Positions 8,465-17,210 of a stretch of 32,063 bases of DNA are shown here, piece by piece. The stretch covers positions 1 through 32,063 of the forward strand of contig JAYOKZ010000033.1 in the NCBI GenBank assembly GCA_038120095.1, in the 5' to 3' direction. The position numbers were made by a program, and so were the translations under genes. The notes under the pieces were generated by a model that was given only the letters and a program-made list of their open reading frames with translations, did no database searches and had not been told where the DNA came from. The number at the start of each line of letters is the position of its first letter. Position 1 is the first letter of the stretch. This stretch comes from UBA2589 sp038120095. Lineage in GTDB: Bacteria > Gemmatimonadota > Gemmatimonadetes > Longimicrobiales > Gaopeijiaceae.

Positions 8465-9309
8465 CCGCCCCTCCGAGGCACCAGATCGACGTCACACACC
8501 CGCTCGATGAGTCGGTACCCGATGCTCCGATAGATGGCGTTCGACGTCGCATTCGCCAGGTCCGCGTAGAGTACGCAGAACTCGTACCCCTGATCGAGCA
8601 TCCCCTCACTCACCTCGGCGACCAGGGCACTCGCGTATCCGCGACTACGCTCCTCTGGAGGCGTATAGACGTAACCGATCCGCACTCCGCGTCGAGTGCG
8701 CCCGTGCGCGACCGCAATGGAGACCGGACGACCGCGGTCCTCCCAGACGAACAAGAAGCCGAGCCTGATCCACGCATCCACGACCCGGATCGCGGTCGGA
8801 AACGTCACGCCCGTCTCGCGGGCGAACGCACGTCCCCAGTCGATGGCGATGTGGGAATCGTCGGGGCGAGCCAGTCTCATCCGCCCGGGCGCGCCCCTCG
8901 GTCGATCCACCTTGTCGAGTCGGTATACGCCCTGCTCCATACCCCGCTGCCACCCACCACCCCGTAGTTCGACCCAGTGGGTGGCGAACCGCTCCGCCGC
9001 CTCGACGGGTCCGCAAACCGCGGGAAGCTGGTCGAACCGGTTCGCGAAGGAGCGCGTGAGCTCCGGTAGCGCCCCTGCAGGCACATCGGTCAGTAGCGCC
9101 TTGTACGGGGGCAACCGAAGCGCACATCCGAGCACCCGTCCCTCACGTTCGACCACAGCCCACATCGTTCCATCCTCGGCCCGTCCCGAATCGGCCCGCG
9201 CATGGGACAGGGTCAGAAAGAGGTTGTGGCAGTCCTCACGCCTCAGGAGCCAGTCACCGGCATGCTCGAGAAACGCAGCAGGCTCGTGATAGGTGGCGAC
9301 TCCGAACAC
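8461..9309 (-). CDS. GNAT-family N-acetyltransferase
   Basis: This protein, about 282 residues, ends in a GNAT domain that uses acetyl-CoA to acetylate an amine. The acetyl-CoA-binding motif is visible as IGYVYTPPEERSRGYAS followed by LVAEVSEGMLDQGY, and the typical C-terminal NAIYRSIGYR closes the fold. The N-terminal half (roughly 1-140) is a degenerate second acetyltransferase-like region. The substrate is unknown. The start is uncertain: GTG 9309 falls four bases after the threonine aldolase stop and is preferred, while a TTG at 9366 would give a long overlap. No strong Shine-Dalgarno is seen, so coupling to the upstream aldolase gene is likely. It is followed by the coupled alpha/beta-hydrolase gene. 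Confidence 0.88.
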   Translation of the reverse strand: MFGVATYHEPAAFLEHAGDWLLRREDCHNLFLTLSHARADSGRAEDGTMWAVVEREGRVLGCALRLPPYKALLTDVPAGALPELTRSFANRFDQLPAVCGPVEAAERFATHWVELRGGGWQRGMEQGVYRLDKVDRPRGAPGRMRLARPDDSHIAIDWGRAFARETGVTFPTAIRVVDAWIRLGFLFVWEDRGRPVSIAVAHGRTRRGVRIGYVYTPPEERSRGYASALVAEVSEGMLDQGYEFCVLYADLANATSNAIYRSIGYRLIERVCDVDLVPRRGG

Positions 9310-9313
9310 GATG

Positions 9314-10387
9314 TCAGTCGCTGGCGTGCATACCGGCCGTATCGGGGTTCGTGTGCCTTGCAGCAACCCCGGCCATCACGACAATCGCCGCATCAACATC
9401 GTCGTCGCTCAGGTCACGATGCAGGACGGCGCGCATTCCATGGTCGCCATTCGGAAGCATGTACACGCCGCTCTCGAAGCAACGATCGGCGAAGCGTCCC
9501 GCATCCATATCAACCTCGAAGCGCACGATATTCGACTGGACGCTCGTGAGATCGACTCGTATGCCCGGTGATGCGGCGAGGCCCCGAGCGAGCCGCTCTG
9601 CTCGGTGCACGTCGATCGGGAGATCGGATCGGTGGTGCTCCAGAGCATGCAGGGCGGCGGCCGCCAACACGCCCGCCTGCCTCATGCCGCCCCCGAACTG
9701 CTGCTTGAAGCGGCGCGCCCGATCGATGAATGGGCGCTCCCCCACGAGAGCCGATCCGATGGGGGCTCCGAGCCCCTTGCTGAAGCAGACGTTCACCGTG
9801 TCGAAGGGTTCGGCGAAGTCTCGCTCCGACACACCCGACGCAGCCGATGCATGCCAGAGTCGCGCTCCGTCGAGGTGAAGCGTGAGACCCAGATCGCGTC
9901 CCGTTTCACATACCTCCTGCAGCACATCGAGCGGCCACACTGTTCCGCCGGCTCCGTTGTGCGTGTTCTCCAGACAGAGCAGCGTCGGGGGAGACAGCAA
10001 CGTCGTGGGATTGAACCGATGCGGCCGCCCCAGAGCTTCTCGAACCTGGTCCGGGGTGAACATCCCATGGGTACCATCGAGCGGCCGCATCGTGACCCCA
10101 CTCAAAGCCGCACCACCCCCGCCCTCGCTCCGAACGATGTGGGCTCGTCCCTCGAGAACGACGAGGTCCCCCGGCTCCGTGTGGGTCCGGATCGCGATCT
10201 GGTTCGACATGCTCCCCGTCGGTACGAAGACCGCTGCCTCCTTTCCGAGCATCTCGGCGACGACCGCTTCGAGCTCGTTCACCGTAGGGTCGTCGGCGTA
10301 TACGTCATCACCGACGTTGGCCGTGGCCATGGCCTCTCTCATGGCAGGGGTTGGCCGGGTTACGGTGTCACTTCGGAGATCGATCAT
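9314..10387 (-). CDS. ltaE: Low-specificity L-threonine aldolase
   Basis: This PLP-dependent enzyme splits L-threonine or allo-threonine into glycine and acetaldehyde. The 357-residue protein begins with the family signature MIDLRSDTVTRPTPAMREAM. It contains VGDDVYADDPTVNELE, ENTHNGAGGTVWPLD, the PLP-phosphate and aspartate region HLDGARLWHA (171-180), and the Schiff-base lysine Lys204 in CFSKGLGAPIGS. ATG 10387 is supported by GGAGG about six bases upstream and by alignment with the usual family N-terminus; the open frame extends further upstream but that part is not homologous. It is the first gene of a three-gene unit with the acetyltransferase and the alpha/beta-hydrolase, and is divergent from the exported cyclophilin. 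Confidence 0.96.
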   Translation of the reverse strand: MIDLRSDTVTRPTPAMREAMATANVGDDVYADDPTVNELEAVVAEMLGKEAAVFVPTGSMSNQIAIRTHTEPGDLVVLEGRAHIVRSEGGGGAALSGVTMRPLDGTHGMFTPDQVREALGRPHRFNPTTLLSPPTLLCLENTHNGAGGTVWPLDVLQEVCETGRDLGLTLHLDGARLWHASAASGVSERDFAEPFDTVNVCFSKGLGAPIGSALVGERPFIDRARRFKQQFGGGMRQAGVLAAAALHALEHHRSDLPIDVHRAERLARGLAASPGIRVDLTSVQSNIVRFEVDMDAGRFADRCFESGVYMLPNGDHGMRAVLHRDLSDDDVDAAIVVMAGVAARHTNPDTAGMHASD

Positions 10388-10508
10388 CGGGGTCCTCCAG
10401 GGGAGCATTCCGGCCGGAAGCTCCCCGGTCACGGCGACCGAGGCAAGCTTGACGTCGTCGAGCCCCGACTCAGATGATGAGATGTCGATTCGAGCCCGGA
10501 GTTCCCAA

Positions 10509-11219
10509 ATGCGCCCCTCACGCAAGCATCCCGAAACACGAGCATGGCGACTGCTCCTCGTCATCCTGTCCCTCGCCGGTCCCGGATCCATGGCGTGCGC
10601 CACGGAGGAGGCCCAGCCGGACCCGGATCAGGAGCTGCGTCGTGACCCCCTGCTTCGGGCGGACAACTACGACCAGACCGCACCGGCGCGCTTTCGCGTC
10701 AGACTCGAGACATCGATCGGCGACGTCGTGATCGACGTGCAGAGAAGCTGGGCCCCCATCGGTGCCGATCGCTTCTACAGTCTGGTTCGCGGCGGTTACT
10801 ACGACGACACGCGCATCTACCGCGTCCTGGACGGGTTCATGGCCCAGTTCGGGCTGAATGGAAATCCGTACGTGAACCAGGTGTGGAAATCCGAGTTTCT
10901 CGTGGACGACCCTGTGCGGGAGACGAATGCCCGCGGGCGCGTCGCGTTCGCCAAAGGCGGGCGCCACACTCGTACGACCGAGGTCTTCATCAGCTTCAAG
11001 GACAACGGCCCACTCGACGCTCAGGGGTTCGCGCCCTTCGGTGAGGTGGTGGAAGGCATGGACGTCGTCGATGCATTCTACGCCGCCTACGGCGATGGTC
11101 CCCCGAGGGGGACCGGGCCGTATCAGGCGATGGCCGCTGCACGCGGCAACGAATACCTCGACGCGGATTTTCCCGAACTCACCCGGATCCTTCGCGCGAC
11201 GATCGAATCGCCGGGTTGA
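10509..11219 (+). CDS. Exported cyclophilin-type peptidyl-prolyl isomerase
   Basis: The 236-residue protein has an N-terminal export signal (RAWRLLLVILSLAGPG) ending at SMAC (Cys30), an imperfect lipobox, then a cyclophilin domain from about residue 63. Active-site positions Arg105, Phe110, Met111 and Gln113 are present in YRVLDGFMAQFG. The EVFISFKDN and FGEVVEGMDVVD segments complete the fold. It should assist proline isomerisation during folding of envelope proteins. ATG 10509 is preferred, with GGAG upstream and a good signal; ATG 10482 is an alternative. The open frame extends much further upstream, but that part lies antisense to the aldolase and is not protein-like. A second cyclophilin lies at 17211-17849. 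Confidence 0.93.
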   Translation: MRPSRKHPETRAWRLLLVILSLAGPGSMACATEEAQPDPDQELRRDPLLRADNYDQTAPARFRVRLETSIGDVVIDVQRSWAPIGADRFYSLVRGGYYDDTRIYRVLDGFMAQFGLNGNPYVNQVWKSEFLVDDPVRETNARGRVAFAKGGRHTRTTEVFISFKDNGPLDAQGFAPFGEVVEGMDVVDAFYAAYGDGPPRGTGPYQAMAAARGNEYLDADFPELTRILRATIESPG

Positions 11220-11274
11220 CGCGGGCGGCCGGACGGCCGGTGCTCCGCCCCCCGGCCAACCCGGCCTCCTCCCT

Positions 11275-13890
11275 TCAGGAAGGCTGCTGCATCAGGGCGT
11301 TGAAGAAGAACTTGTAGGTTCCATGTGTCTGGGCCCGATGCTGAGCTCGGAACCCGAGCATGAGCACCGTGCCTTCACCCTTGTCCACCACCGCGATCGC
11401 GGCCTTCCCGGCGATCGTTTCTTCTCCGAGGAGCCAGCCGCTCTCCAGGATGTCCCGAGCCGGATAGGTGGCGAGGCGGTGAACATCGGAACTGCGCGCT
11501 CCTGACTGCGTCTCGTAGACCTGACCCCCGGCCAGGAACGTCGCGAGCGCACGCTCGGGCATTCCGAAGGCGAGCGGATGCGTGGTGTCCACATCGATTC
11601 TCAACGTCGCTCCGGGTGCCCAGAAGTCGTTCCCCCAGACGCCCGCCACATGATTGCGAACCGGGACGTCGAACTCCTGAAGCGCGAAGTCCCCGGCCTG
11701 AGAGAAGGTCACCAGCATACCTCCACGCTCCACGAACTCGTCCAGCGCAGCGACGCCGGCGGCTCCAAAACCACTGCGATAGTCCGGCGGGGCGGCGGCA
11801 GGGTCGTCGCGACCGTCGACCATCATGTCGCGAGAATCATTCGGCAGGATGATGACGTCCCAGCGCTCGTGCAGGTCTCCCCTCAGGATCTCGTCGTCCA
11901 TGATGGTCGAGTACGGGAATTCGAAATCTTCGAGGAGCCAGCGCGTCCACCCCTCATCCATGTTCCCTCCGTAATAGCGCTGGAAGAGCCCGATACGCTG
12001 CTGCGAGAGGGGATAGGTGCCGGACCCCGGAGCCCCGGCCAGCGGCATGAAGTCGACACCGGTCTCCTCTGCAACCTCCCGCACGAAGGCGAGATCCACC
12101 CCCGTGCCGACGAGGAAATCACCCCTGCGATATCCGTCACCGTCCGTGCTCGCCCGACTCACGGAGGCTCCGGCCGCAAACAGACGATTCACCGCCTCGA
12201 AGGCATCGTTGAGTCGACCGTCGAGCACGTACCCTGCCGAACCCTCGGAGACCGTGCCGCTCGAGTCGATCATCCGAGTCACCGGCGTGAGAGCTGCGAC
12301 GACGGGCGATCCAACCGGGTCGACACGCACTCCCATGAACTCCGAGATATTGTCGGTGGTCATGTCATACGGCCGGATGGGGTCCCCATCGCGGTCCCGC
12401 GTGTAGCTGTTGTCAGGGTAATACGTTTTTCCGAGCAGCCACCGGATGACGCCCCGCTTCGGCTGCGCCAGGGAGACGACGTAGCTCCCCGCGTCGTAGA
12501 CCCTGCCTTCGTGCTCGAACTCGCGGGTGGCGCGGTCGATGGTGATGCCCTGAAGGAGCAGCTTGTTCACCATCTTCTGCATCGTCAGCGGGTCGTGCTG
12601 ATCTAATGGAATGATGAACGCGCGCGTGTCGTCTTCCTCGCCCCGCGCCGTCTGTCTGCTCGCCTTGTTGTAGGCGTTACGCAGCACCATCTCGCGGTTC
12701 AAGGCAGCGATCTCCAGGGGAGAGAACGTCGCGACGATCTGGCGATCGACGATGTCCCGTACGCGCCACCAGCCTCCCTCCCACGGGTTGGGGAACGTCG
12801 TCTGCATTTCATACTCGGGAAGCTGTCTCGAGCCACCGAGCTGGTCCGGATGCACGTAGAGCGGTGTCGCCAGACGAGCACTCGCCGACTCCGTCAGCAT
12901 GCCGGCGATGTTGTGGAAGGGAGTGATCCAATGGAAGCCGAAATGGCCCCAGCCCGAGTAGATCGCGGCTCCGATCGCTCCCTCGAGTTCATGCTCGTCC
13001 ATCTTGTACGCCATGTGCGCGCCATACCATGCCATTTCACGCCACACGAGCGGGTCGCCGTCCGGGCGGATGGGCTCCGCGTACGGCGGCAGGTAGATGC
13101 GGGCCGTGTACGCACCCATCTGATGGTGATCGATGAAGGCCTGCGGGACCCAATCGCGGAAGAGAATCTGAGCCACGTACTGAGACTCGACCGTGTTCTG
13201 CATGAACGCGTCACGGTTGTTGTCGTGACCGATGTAGTGGTGGTAGAGCTCCGGGAGCCCGACCGCTTCGTACTCGGTGCCAACCCACTGATCATACCAG
13301 TCGGTCACGATGTTGATGCCGTCCGGGTTCATGCCCGGGACGATGATCGACAGCGTCTCGTCCAGGATCAGCTCCATTTCCGCATCGTCCCGAGTTGCAA
13401 ACTGGTACATGATCTCGGCTGCGGACTGGCTGGCGGCGACCTCGGTCGAGTGTAGAGCGTAGGCCTGTACGAAGACGACCTTGCTATTCTCAATCGCGTA
13501 GTCGACGTCGGCCTGAGCGTGACCCCGCGGGTCGGAGAGAACGTCGTTCATCCGCTGGATTTCGCCACGATTGGCCAGGTTCTCGGGCGAGGATACGTAG
13601 ATGACGAGAAAGGGATTCCCCAGCGTCGAGAGGCCGACCTCTTCCACGACGATCCGATCGCTCGCCTCACCGAGCATCCGGTAGTAGTCGACGAGTCGGT
13701 CCCACCTCGCGAGCTGACGGTCTGCCCCCATCGCGTGGCCGAAGAATTCCTCCGGTGACGGGATCGTCGACCCACCATCCACACTCTGCGCCTGAGTGAC
13801 CCATGGAAATGCGACGAGGGCGACCGCCGCGAGGAGCGCGGTCACAGGTGCTCGAGAAAAGGTCGGGGTACGGTTCAAGCTGGCCATCAT
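11275..13890 (-). CDS. Exported M14-family zinc carboxypeptidase with C-terminal extension
   Basis: This is a large (about 871 residues) secreted metallopeptidase. A signal peptide (ALLAAVALVAFPWVTQAQ) precedes an M14 catalytic domain. Zinc ligands His147 and Glu150 lie in ALHSTE, followed by the MNPDGIN block (188-191) and a distal DHHQMG (254-259) that supplies the third histidine. The C-terminal 350 or so residues have the look of a glutamine-amidotransferase/ThuA-like domain (WDVIILPND, then EFVERGGMLVTFSQAG), as seen in many large exported M14 proteins. ATG 13890 was chosen because GGAG lies six bases before it; ATG 13887 is equally possible. It probably removes C-terminal residues from peptides or wall-related substrates outside the cytoplasm. 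It is transcribed in line with, but separately spaced from, the upstream four-gene operon. Confidence 0.93.
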   Translation of the reverse strand: MMASLNRTPTFSRAPVTALLAAVALVAFPWVTQAQSVDGGSTIPSPEEFFGHAMGADRQLARWDRLVDYYRMLGEASDRIVVEEVGLSTLGNPFLVIYVSSPENLANRGEIQRMNDVLSDPRGHAQADVDYAIENSKVVFVQAYALHSTEVAASQSAAEIMYQFATRDDAEMELILDETLSIIVPGMNPDGINIVTDWYDQWVGTEYEAVGLPELYHHYIGHDNNRDAFMQNTVESQYVAQILFRDWVPQAFIDHHQMGAYTARIYLPPYAEPIRPDGDPLVWREMAWYGAHMAYKMDEHELEGAIGAAIYSGWGHFGFHWITPFHNIAGMLTESASARLATPLYVHPDQLGGSRQLPEYEMQTTFPNPWEGGWWRVRDIVDRQIVATFSPLEIAALNREMVLRNAYNKASRQTARGEEDDTRAFIIPLDQHDPLTMQKMVNKLLLQGITIDRATREFEHEGRVYDAGSYVVSLAQPKRGVIRWLLGKTYYPDNSYTRDRDGDPIRPYDMTTDNISEFMGVRVDPVGSPVVAALTPVTRMIDSSGTVSEGSAGYVLDGRLNDAFEAVNRLFAAGASVSRASTDGDGYRRGDFLVGTGVDLAFVREVAEETGVDFMPLAGAPGSGTYPLSQQRIGLFQRYYGGNMDEGWTRWLLEDFEFPYSTIMDDEILRGDLHERWDVIILPNDSRDMMVDGRDDPAAAPPDYRSGFGAAGVAALDEFVERGGMLVTFSQAGDFALQEFDVPVRNHVAGVWGNDFWAPGATLRIDVDTTHPLAFGMPERALATFLAGGQVYETQSGARSSDVHRLATYPARDILESGWLLGEETIAGKAAIAVVDKGEGTVLMLGFRAQHRAQTHGTYKFFFNALMQQPS

Positions 13891-13981
13891 CCACATCTCC
13901 GGGAACGCACGTTCGATGAAGCAGACAGCGTAGGGGCCGTTTGTGGGACGGACAAGCACATCCGAACCGAACGCTTCCGTT

Positions 13982-14848
13982 CTACCCTACCTTCAGGCCC
14001 GGCCCCAGGATCAGCACGAGAAGCCCGAGCATCACCAACGCCATTCCGATCAATCCGGGGCTCCTCGGCAAGGACACCAGAGGGCCCCGAACCGGCCGCT
14101 GACTGATCATGACCGGGGCACGCAGAAGCGGAAGGGCCACAAGGGCATGAAGGACCAGAGACGTGAGGCCACCGATCCCGACCGCGCCGGGCAGCGACAC
14201 CGGGAAGCGAACGCCCGCATGCTGCATCGGCGCGTCAGGCGGGCCCCAGCCGCCCGTCACCATCCCGACCGTAGCGGAGAGGACCGCAGCCACCACCCCG
14301 GCGATGCGCGTCAGTCGACGTGCAACCCGCACCCGCTGCGTGGACGATCCCCCGCCTACGACGTACGCGAGTCGCTCATGGGTCGCCTTCCAGAGCAGGC
14401 CCGAGACGAAGAGACCGGTCACGAAGACGCTTACCCGAAACGGACCCCGGTTCGCGAACAGATCAGCCACGGACATCCAGTCACCCGCACCCAGCAGCGG
14501 GGAGAGAATCAGGTGACCTGAGGCGATCCAGCCACTTGAGGTGAACACCAGCCAACCCAGCACGGCGGTCAGCCCGGGTGCCTCTCGAGGGTGTACGGCA
14601 CGCCACGCGCACCCCATGAGCAGAATATTCGCCACGGTACCGGATACGCTGGTCAGAAGTGTTCCCGCCGTGCGAAGATCAGTCCACCTGCCCGTGATCC
14701 CGAGGGCAGTCACCATGTCGATGCGAGCACCGGACACGGCGGCAGCCACGCCATGCGCGACCTGGTGACTTCCGATCGCCAGGGCCCAGGCGACCGTGGC
14801 AGCCGCCATCAGGGTCAGCGTGTCCAGTTCGTGGCGATCAGACGACAC
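13982..14848 (-). CDS. M50-like integral membrane protein with degenerate zinc motif
   Basis: This 288-residue hydrophobic protein has about six predicted membrane segments and no obvious named family. Its layout recalls site-2/M50 membrane proteases. An HQVAH motif (28-32) lies in the first helix where HExxH would be, SGTVAN (69-74) resembles the conserved G-x-x-x-N turn, and GAGDW (120-124) occupies the place of the second metal motif. The catalytic Glu of HExxH is Gln here, so proteolysis is doubtful. It may be an inactive homologue or a different membrane protein with convergent motifs. The GTG start overlaps the DksA-like gene by eleven bases; ATG 14809 is an alternative start. It is the last gene of the DinB, methyltransferase, DksA-like operon. 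Confidence 0.8.
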   Translation of the reverse strand: MSSDRHELDTLTLMAAATVAWALAIGSHQVAHGVAAAVSGARIDMVTALGITGRWTDLRTAGTLLTSVSGTVANILLMGCAWRAVHPREAPGLTAVLGWLVFTSSGWIASGHLILSPLLGAGDWMSVADLFANRGPFRVSVFVTGLFVSGLLWKATHERLAYVVGGGSSTQRVRVARRLTRIAGVVAAVLSATVGMVTGGWGPPDAPMQHAGVRFPVSLPGAVGIGGLTSLVLHALVALPLLRAPVMISQRPVRGPLVSLPRSPGLIGMALVMLGLLVLILGPGLKVG

Positions 14849-15185
14849 AGTCGGCGCACTCGGCAGCCTCTGGAAAGACGAACAGGCGCTCGAAGGGAAT
14901 CACACTGTCGCATTCGGTACAACGTCCGAACCGACCACGCTCCACCCGGAGCAGCGCGGCCCGAATCTGCGACAGACGCACGATTTCCCGGTCACGTAAC
15001 CCCCGCGACAGGCTCTGATTCTGCAAGGAATCCATGCGAGACAGTCGCCCGACTGCGGTCTGATCGAGCTCGACAGTCCGTAACGCCTCGTCCGTGACCT
15101 TCATGCTCTTTTCCAGCCGAGCGAGTTGCCGCTCGAGCTCCGTCCTGAGTTCGTCGATCTGCTCGGAGGAGAGGTGTGCGCTCAC
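14838..15185 (-). CDS. DksA/TraR-family C4 zinc-finger regulator
   Basis: This 115-residue protein has an N-terminal coiled coil (about 5-75) and a C-terminal zinc finger. CTEC and CADC are separated by 17 residues, exactly the DksA/TraR spacing. The ELDQTAVGRLSRMDSLQ segment is typical of the short TraR-like branch. DksA-family proteins enter the RNA polymerase secondary channel and alter initiation, often with ppGpp; whether this short protein does so is inferred from the family. GTG 15185 overlaps the methyltransferase stop (GTGA, 15182-15185) and fits the family N-terminus. The longer upstream frame is not homologous. Confidence 0.93.
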   Translation of the reverse strand: MSAHLSSEQIDELRTELERQLARLEKSMKVTDEALRTVELDQTAVGRLSRMDSLQNQSLSRGLRDREIVRLSQIRAALLRVERGRFGRCTECDSVIPFERLFVFPEAAECADCVV

Positions 15186-16114
15186 GACGACCAATCTCCG
15201 CGGTCCACGGCCGCTCGCAACTCGGCAATACGATCGGGGCCGACACGACAGCACCCCCCCAGGATCGTCGCGCCAGCCCGAATCGATTCGTCGATCGAAG
15301 CCAGCCACGGCTCGTCCGCTCCCTGCCAGGTCCTCGACGTCGCCGAGTAGCGCTCTCCCGAATTGGCATAGACGATGATCGGCAAATCCGTGACGGAGCG
15401 GATCCGGCTTACGAGCGCCGGGACATGCTGCGGTGCGGTACAGTTGACACCCACAGCCGCTACGCGCTCGCGGCCGTCACACGCCGCGGCCACCTGCTCG
15501 ACCGGGGTGCCGTCCCACAGGGATTCGCCATCTCCACAACAGAAGCTGAACCAGGCCCACTGACGACGATCGTCCGCAAGGATATCCAGCAGCACCTCGA
15601 CCTCCGATCCGTTCGGTATCGTTTCGCACGCCATCAGGTCAGGGCCGCTCCTTGCAAGGACTTCCCAGCGCGCACGGTGAAATGTCTCGAGCTCGGAGCG
15701 CGTGGCGTCGTAACGGCCCGTGTATTCCGAGCCATCCGCGAGATACGCTGCGTACGGACCGACGCTGGCGGCGACGAGTGCGTTCGAGCTGAGCGATCCG
15801 ACGGCACCGCGGGCCAGTTCCGTGGATCGCACCAGCAGCGCCACGGCTTCGGGTCGGGACATCCCCGCCGAGGCGAAGCCCGGGAACGAGGCCTGATAAC
15901 TGGCCGTGGTCAAGCAATCGGCCCCAGCCTCCAGATACCGCCGATGAATCGCCTGGATCGCACCCGGGTCATCTCGGAGGAGGCGGGCGGACCATAGCTC
16001 GTCCCCGAGGTGATGCCCCGCATGCTCCAATGCAGTCGCGAGACCCCCGTCAAGGACGACCAGCCCGCGGGACTCGAGGATCGGCGCTAAGGGATTCGGA
16101 TTCACCGACTCCAC
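15182..16114 (-). CDS. Homocysteine S-methyltransferase family protein
   Basis: This 310-residue TIM-barrel protein transfers a methyl group to homocysteine, in the MmuM manner from S-methylmethionine or S-adenosylmethionine. The three zinc-binding cysteines are visible: Cys225 in GVNCTAP and Cys288-Cys289 in ILGGCCRVGP. The N-terminal VLDGGLATALE and the DCLTTASYQAS block are also typical. The cobalamin and folate domains of MetH are absent, so this is the stand-alone type. Its GTG start overlaps the DinB-like lipoprotein gene by 13 bases, and its stop is fused to the DksA-like start. The methyl donor cannot be determined from sequence alone. Confidence 0.93.
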   Translation of the reverse strand: MESVNPNPLAPILESRGLVVLDGGLATALEHAGHHLGDELWSARLLRDDPGAIQAIHRRYLEAGADCLTTASYQASFPGFASAGMSRPEAVALLVRSTELARGAVGSLSSNALVAASVGPYAAYLADGSEYTGRYDATRSELETFHRARWEVLARSGPDLMACETIPNGSEVEVLLDILADDRRQWAWFSFCCGDGESLWDGTPVEQVAAACDGRERVAAVGVNCTAPQHVPALVSRIRSVTDLPIIVYANSGERYSATSRTWQGADEPWLASIDESIRAGATILGGCCRVGPDRIAELRAAVDRGDWSS

Positions 16115-16668
16115 GGTGGCACGACCTCGTTCACCCGAGCGTAGGCGATGCTCTGGCCGAGATGCTCGTGGAGGTGGACAACAGCCTCGACCCAGACCGC
16201 CCCGACCGTGGTAGGTCTGCCGAGTTCGACCACCCGGTCCAGCTCCGTGGCGCTCTCCTCCATGGCCCGCAGGAGGAACTCGAACGACGCGTCGAGTGCC
16301 ACCAGCATCTCCTCTGCCGGCATGTCCCGGGCCTGATAGGCGCGAAACGTCTCCGCGGCATTGGTGACACCGGTTTCGAGCGGCGCATCCCAGCCCAACA
16401 GCGCCGGCACGTACCAGTTATCCGCTGCGATGTGGATATACACCTCGGAGACGGATCGCACGCCCTCCATCGGACGCCAGTCGAGGTCATCGACAGGCAT
16501 CTCCGCCGCCAGGGCTGTCAACTTTTCATGAAGCGTACGGGTGACCCGAATCAGGTCATCGTGCTGGACTGCGACCTCCTGTGCCTGCTCTGGCCCCGCT
16601 CCACCGGACTGGCAGCCGGACGCAATGGTCAACAGCGCAAAGAGGATGGGTGAACGGGAAGAGCGCAT
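16102..16668 (-). CDS. DinB-like lipoprotein
   Basis: The 188-residue protein starts with a lipoprotein signal (LFALLTIASGC, lipidated Cys19) and continues as a four-helix DinB/YfiT-type domain. Likely metal-binding histidines are His79 in YIHIAADNWY and the cluster HLHEHLGQ (165-169), in the order expected for DinB-like proteins that hold a divalent metal. Biochemical roles in this superfamily include thiol transfer, but no specific reaction can be assigned here. Export to the envelope is notable, because most DinB proteins are cytoplasmic. ATG 16668 has GGAG six bases upstream. It is the first gene of a four-gene operon and lies downstream of the cold-shock terminator. Confidence 0.88.
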   Translation of the reverse strand: MRSSRSPILFALLTIASGCQSGGAGPEQAQEVAVQHDDLIRVTRTLHEKLTALAAEMPVDDLDWRPMEGVRSVSEVYIHIAADNWYVPALLGWDAPLETGVTNAAETFRAYQARDMPAEEMLVALDASFEFLLRAMEESATELDRVVELGRPTTVGAVWVEAVVHLHEHLGQSIAYARVNEVVPPWSR

Positions 16669-16714
16669 GGTGAACTCCGGACACGACCGAGGAGAGGGGC
16701 TGAATCACGGGCAG

Positions 16715-16750
16715 AAAAAAACGGGCCACCCTCCCGAGGAGGGTGACCCG
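16715..16750 (-). terminator. Rho-independent terminator of the cold-shock gene
   Basis: On the minus strand a 13-bp GC-rich stem with a TCG loop (16722-16750, one G-T pair) is followed directly by seven T residues (16715-16721). It lies 20 bases downstream of the cold-shock stop and separates that gene from the DinB-led operon. Confidence 0.93.
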
Positions 16751-16769
16751 CCACATCAGCGAATTCGAG

Positions 16770-16979
16770 TTACGCGACCGGAGTCACGTTCTCCGCCGCG
16801 GGGCCCTTTGCGCCCTGGACGATATCGAATTCCACCGTCGCGCCCTCAGCGAGAGTCCGGAAACCCTCAGACTGAATGGCGGTGTGATGCACGAAGCAGT
16901 CCTTGGAACCATCCTCCGGCGTGATGAAGCCGAAGCCCTTCTGATCATTGAACCACTTCACGGTGCCTCTGGTACGCAT
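16770..16979 (-). CDS. CspA-family cold-shock protein
   Basis: This 69-residue single cold-shock domain protein binds single-stranded nucleic acid and melts RNA structure. Both ribonucleoprotein motifs are intact: KGFGFI (RNP1) and DCFVHHTAI (RNP2-like). The sequence begins MRTRGTVKWFNDQ, so ATG 16979 is the real start; GGAG lies about ten bases upstream. It is monocistronic, framed by its own terminator downstream and by the terminator of the cyclophilin operon upstream. The roughly 100-base leader contains a small hairpin (17050-17066), of interest because cspA-type genes are often controlled through their leader RNA. Confidence 0.97.
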   Translation of the reverse strand: MRTRGTVKWFNDQKGFGFITPEDGSKDCFVHHTAIQSEGFRTLAEGATVEFDIVQGAKGPAAENVTPVA

Positions 16980-17049
16980 CACTTGCGCTCCCTTAGTGTT
17001 GCGATCGTAGGAGTACGGTGGATCCGACTTCCCGACCACATGGTGTTCT

Positions 17050-17066
17050 GCACGGATTTTCCGTGC
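17050..17066 (-). other. Hairpin upstream of the cold-shock gene
   Basis: GCACGG and CCGTGC form a 6-bp stem with a five-base A/T loop, 70-90 bases before the cold-shock start. It could lie in the leader RNA or overlap the promoter; no clear -35/-10 pair was found to decide. It lacks a T-tract on the minus strand and is not a terminator. Confidence 0.35.
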
Positions 17067-17095
17067 GGGCGCATGGCCATTCGGCTCATGCAGAC

Positions 17096-17124
17096 AAAAA
17101 CCGCTGATCCAGTGAGGACAGCGG
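17096..17124 (-). terminator. Rho-independent terminator after the lipoprotein cyclophilin
   Basis: On the minus strand CCGCTG-TCC pairs with GGA-CAGCGG (one bulged T, five-base loop, 17101-17124), followed by five T residues (17096-17100). It lies about 87 bases past the cyclophilin stop and closes the cupin-cyclophilin unit ahead of the cold-shock promoter region. Confidence 0.8.
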
Positions 17125-17210
17125 ACAGGCAAGGGTCGCAGGCGATTCGCCCCACGTCAACTCACCTGGAAGAATTGGTGAGAACCGCGCCCGCTCCGTA
17201 CCCCACGCCT

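Noticed and set aside
9882..10508. Long upstream extension of the exported cyclophilin frame
   Set aside because: It runs antisense to the threonine aldolase gene, is rich in Arg, Ser and Pro, and lies before a good signal peptide and start.
11224..11240. GC-rich inverted repeat between the cyclophilin and M14 genes
   Set aside because: The arms leave almost no loop and there is no T-tract on either strand, so a terminator call is not supported.
12606..13500. Possible tRNA or other RNA genes in coding regions
   Set aside because: No cloverleaf-like pattern or conserved T-loop with CCA-like end was seen here or elsewhere in the window by eye.
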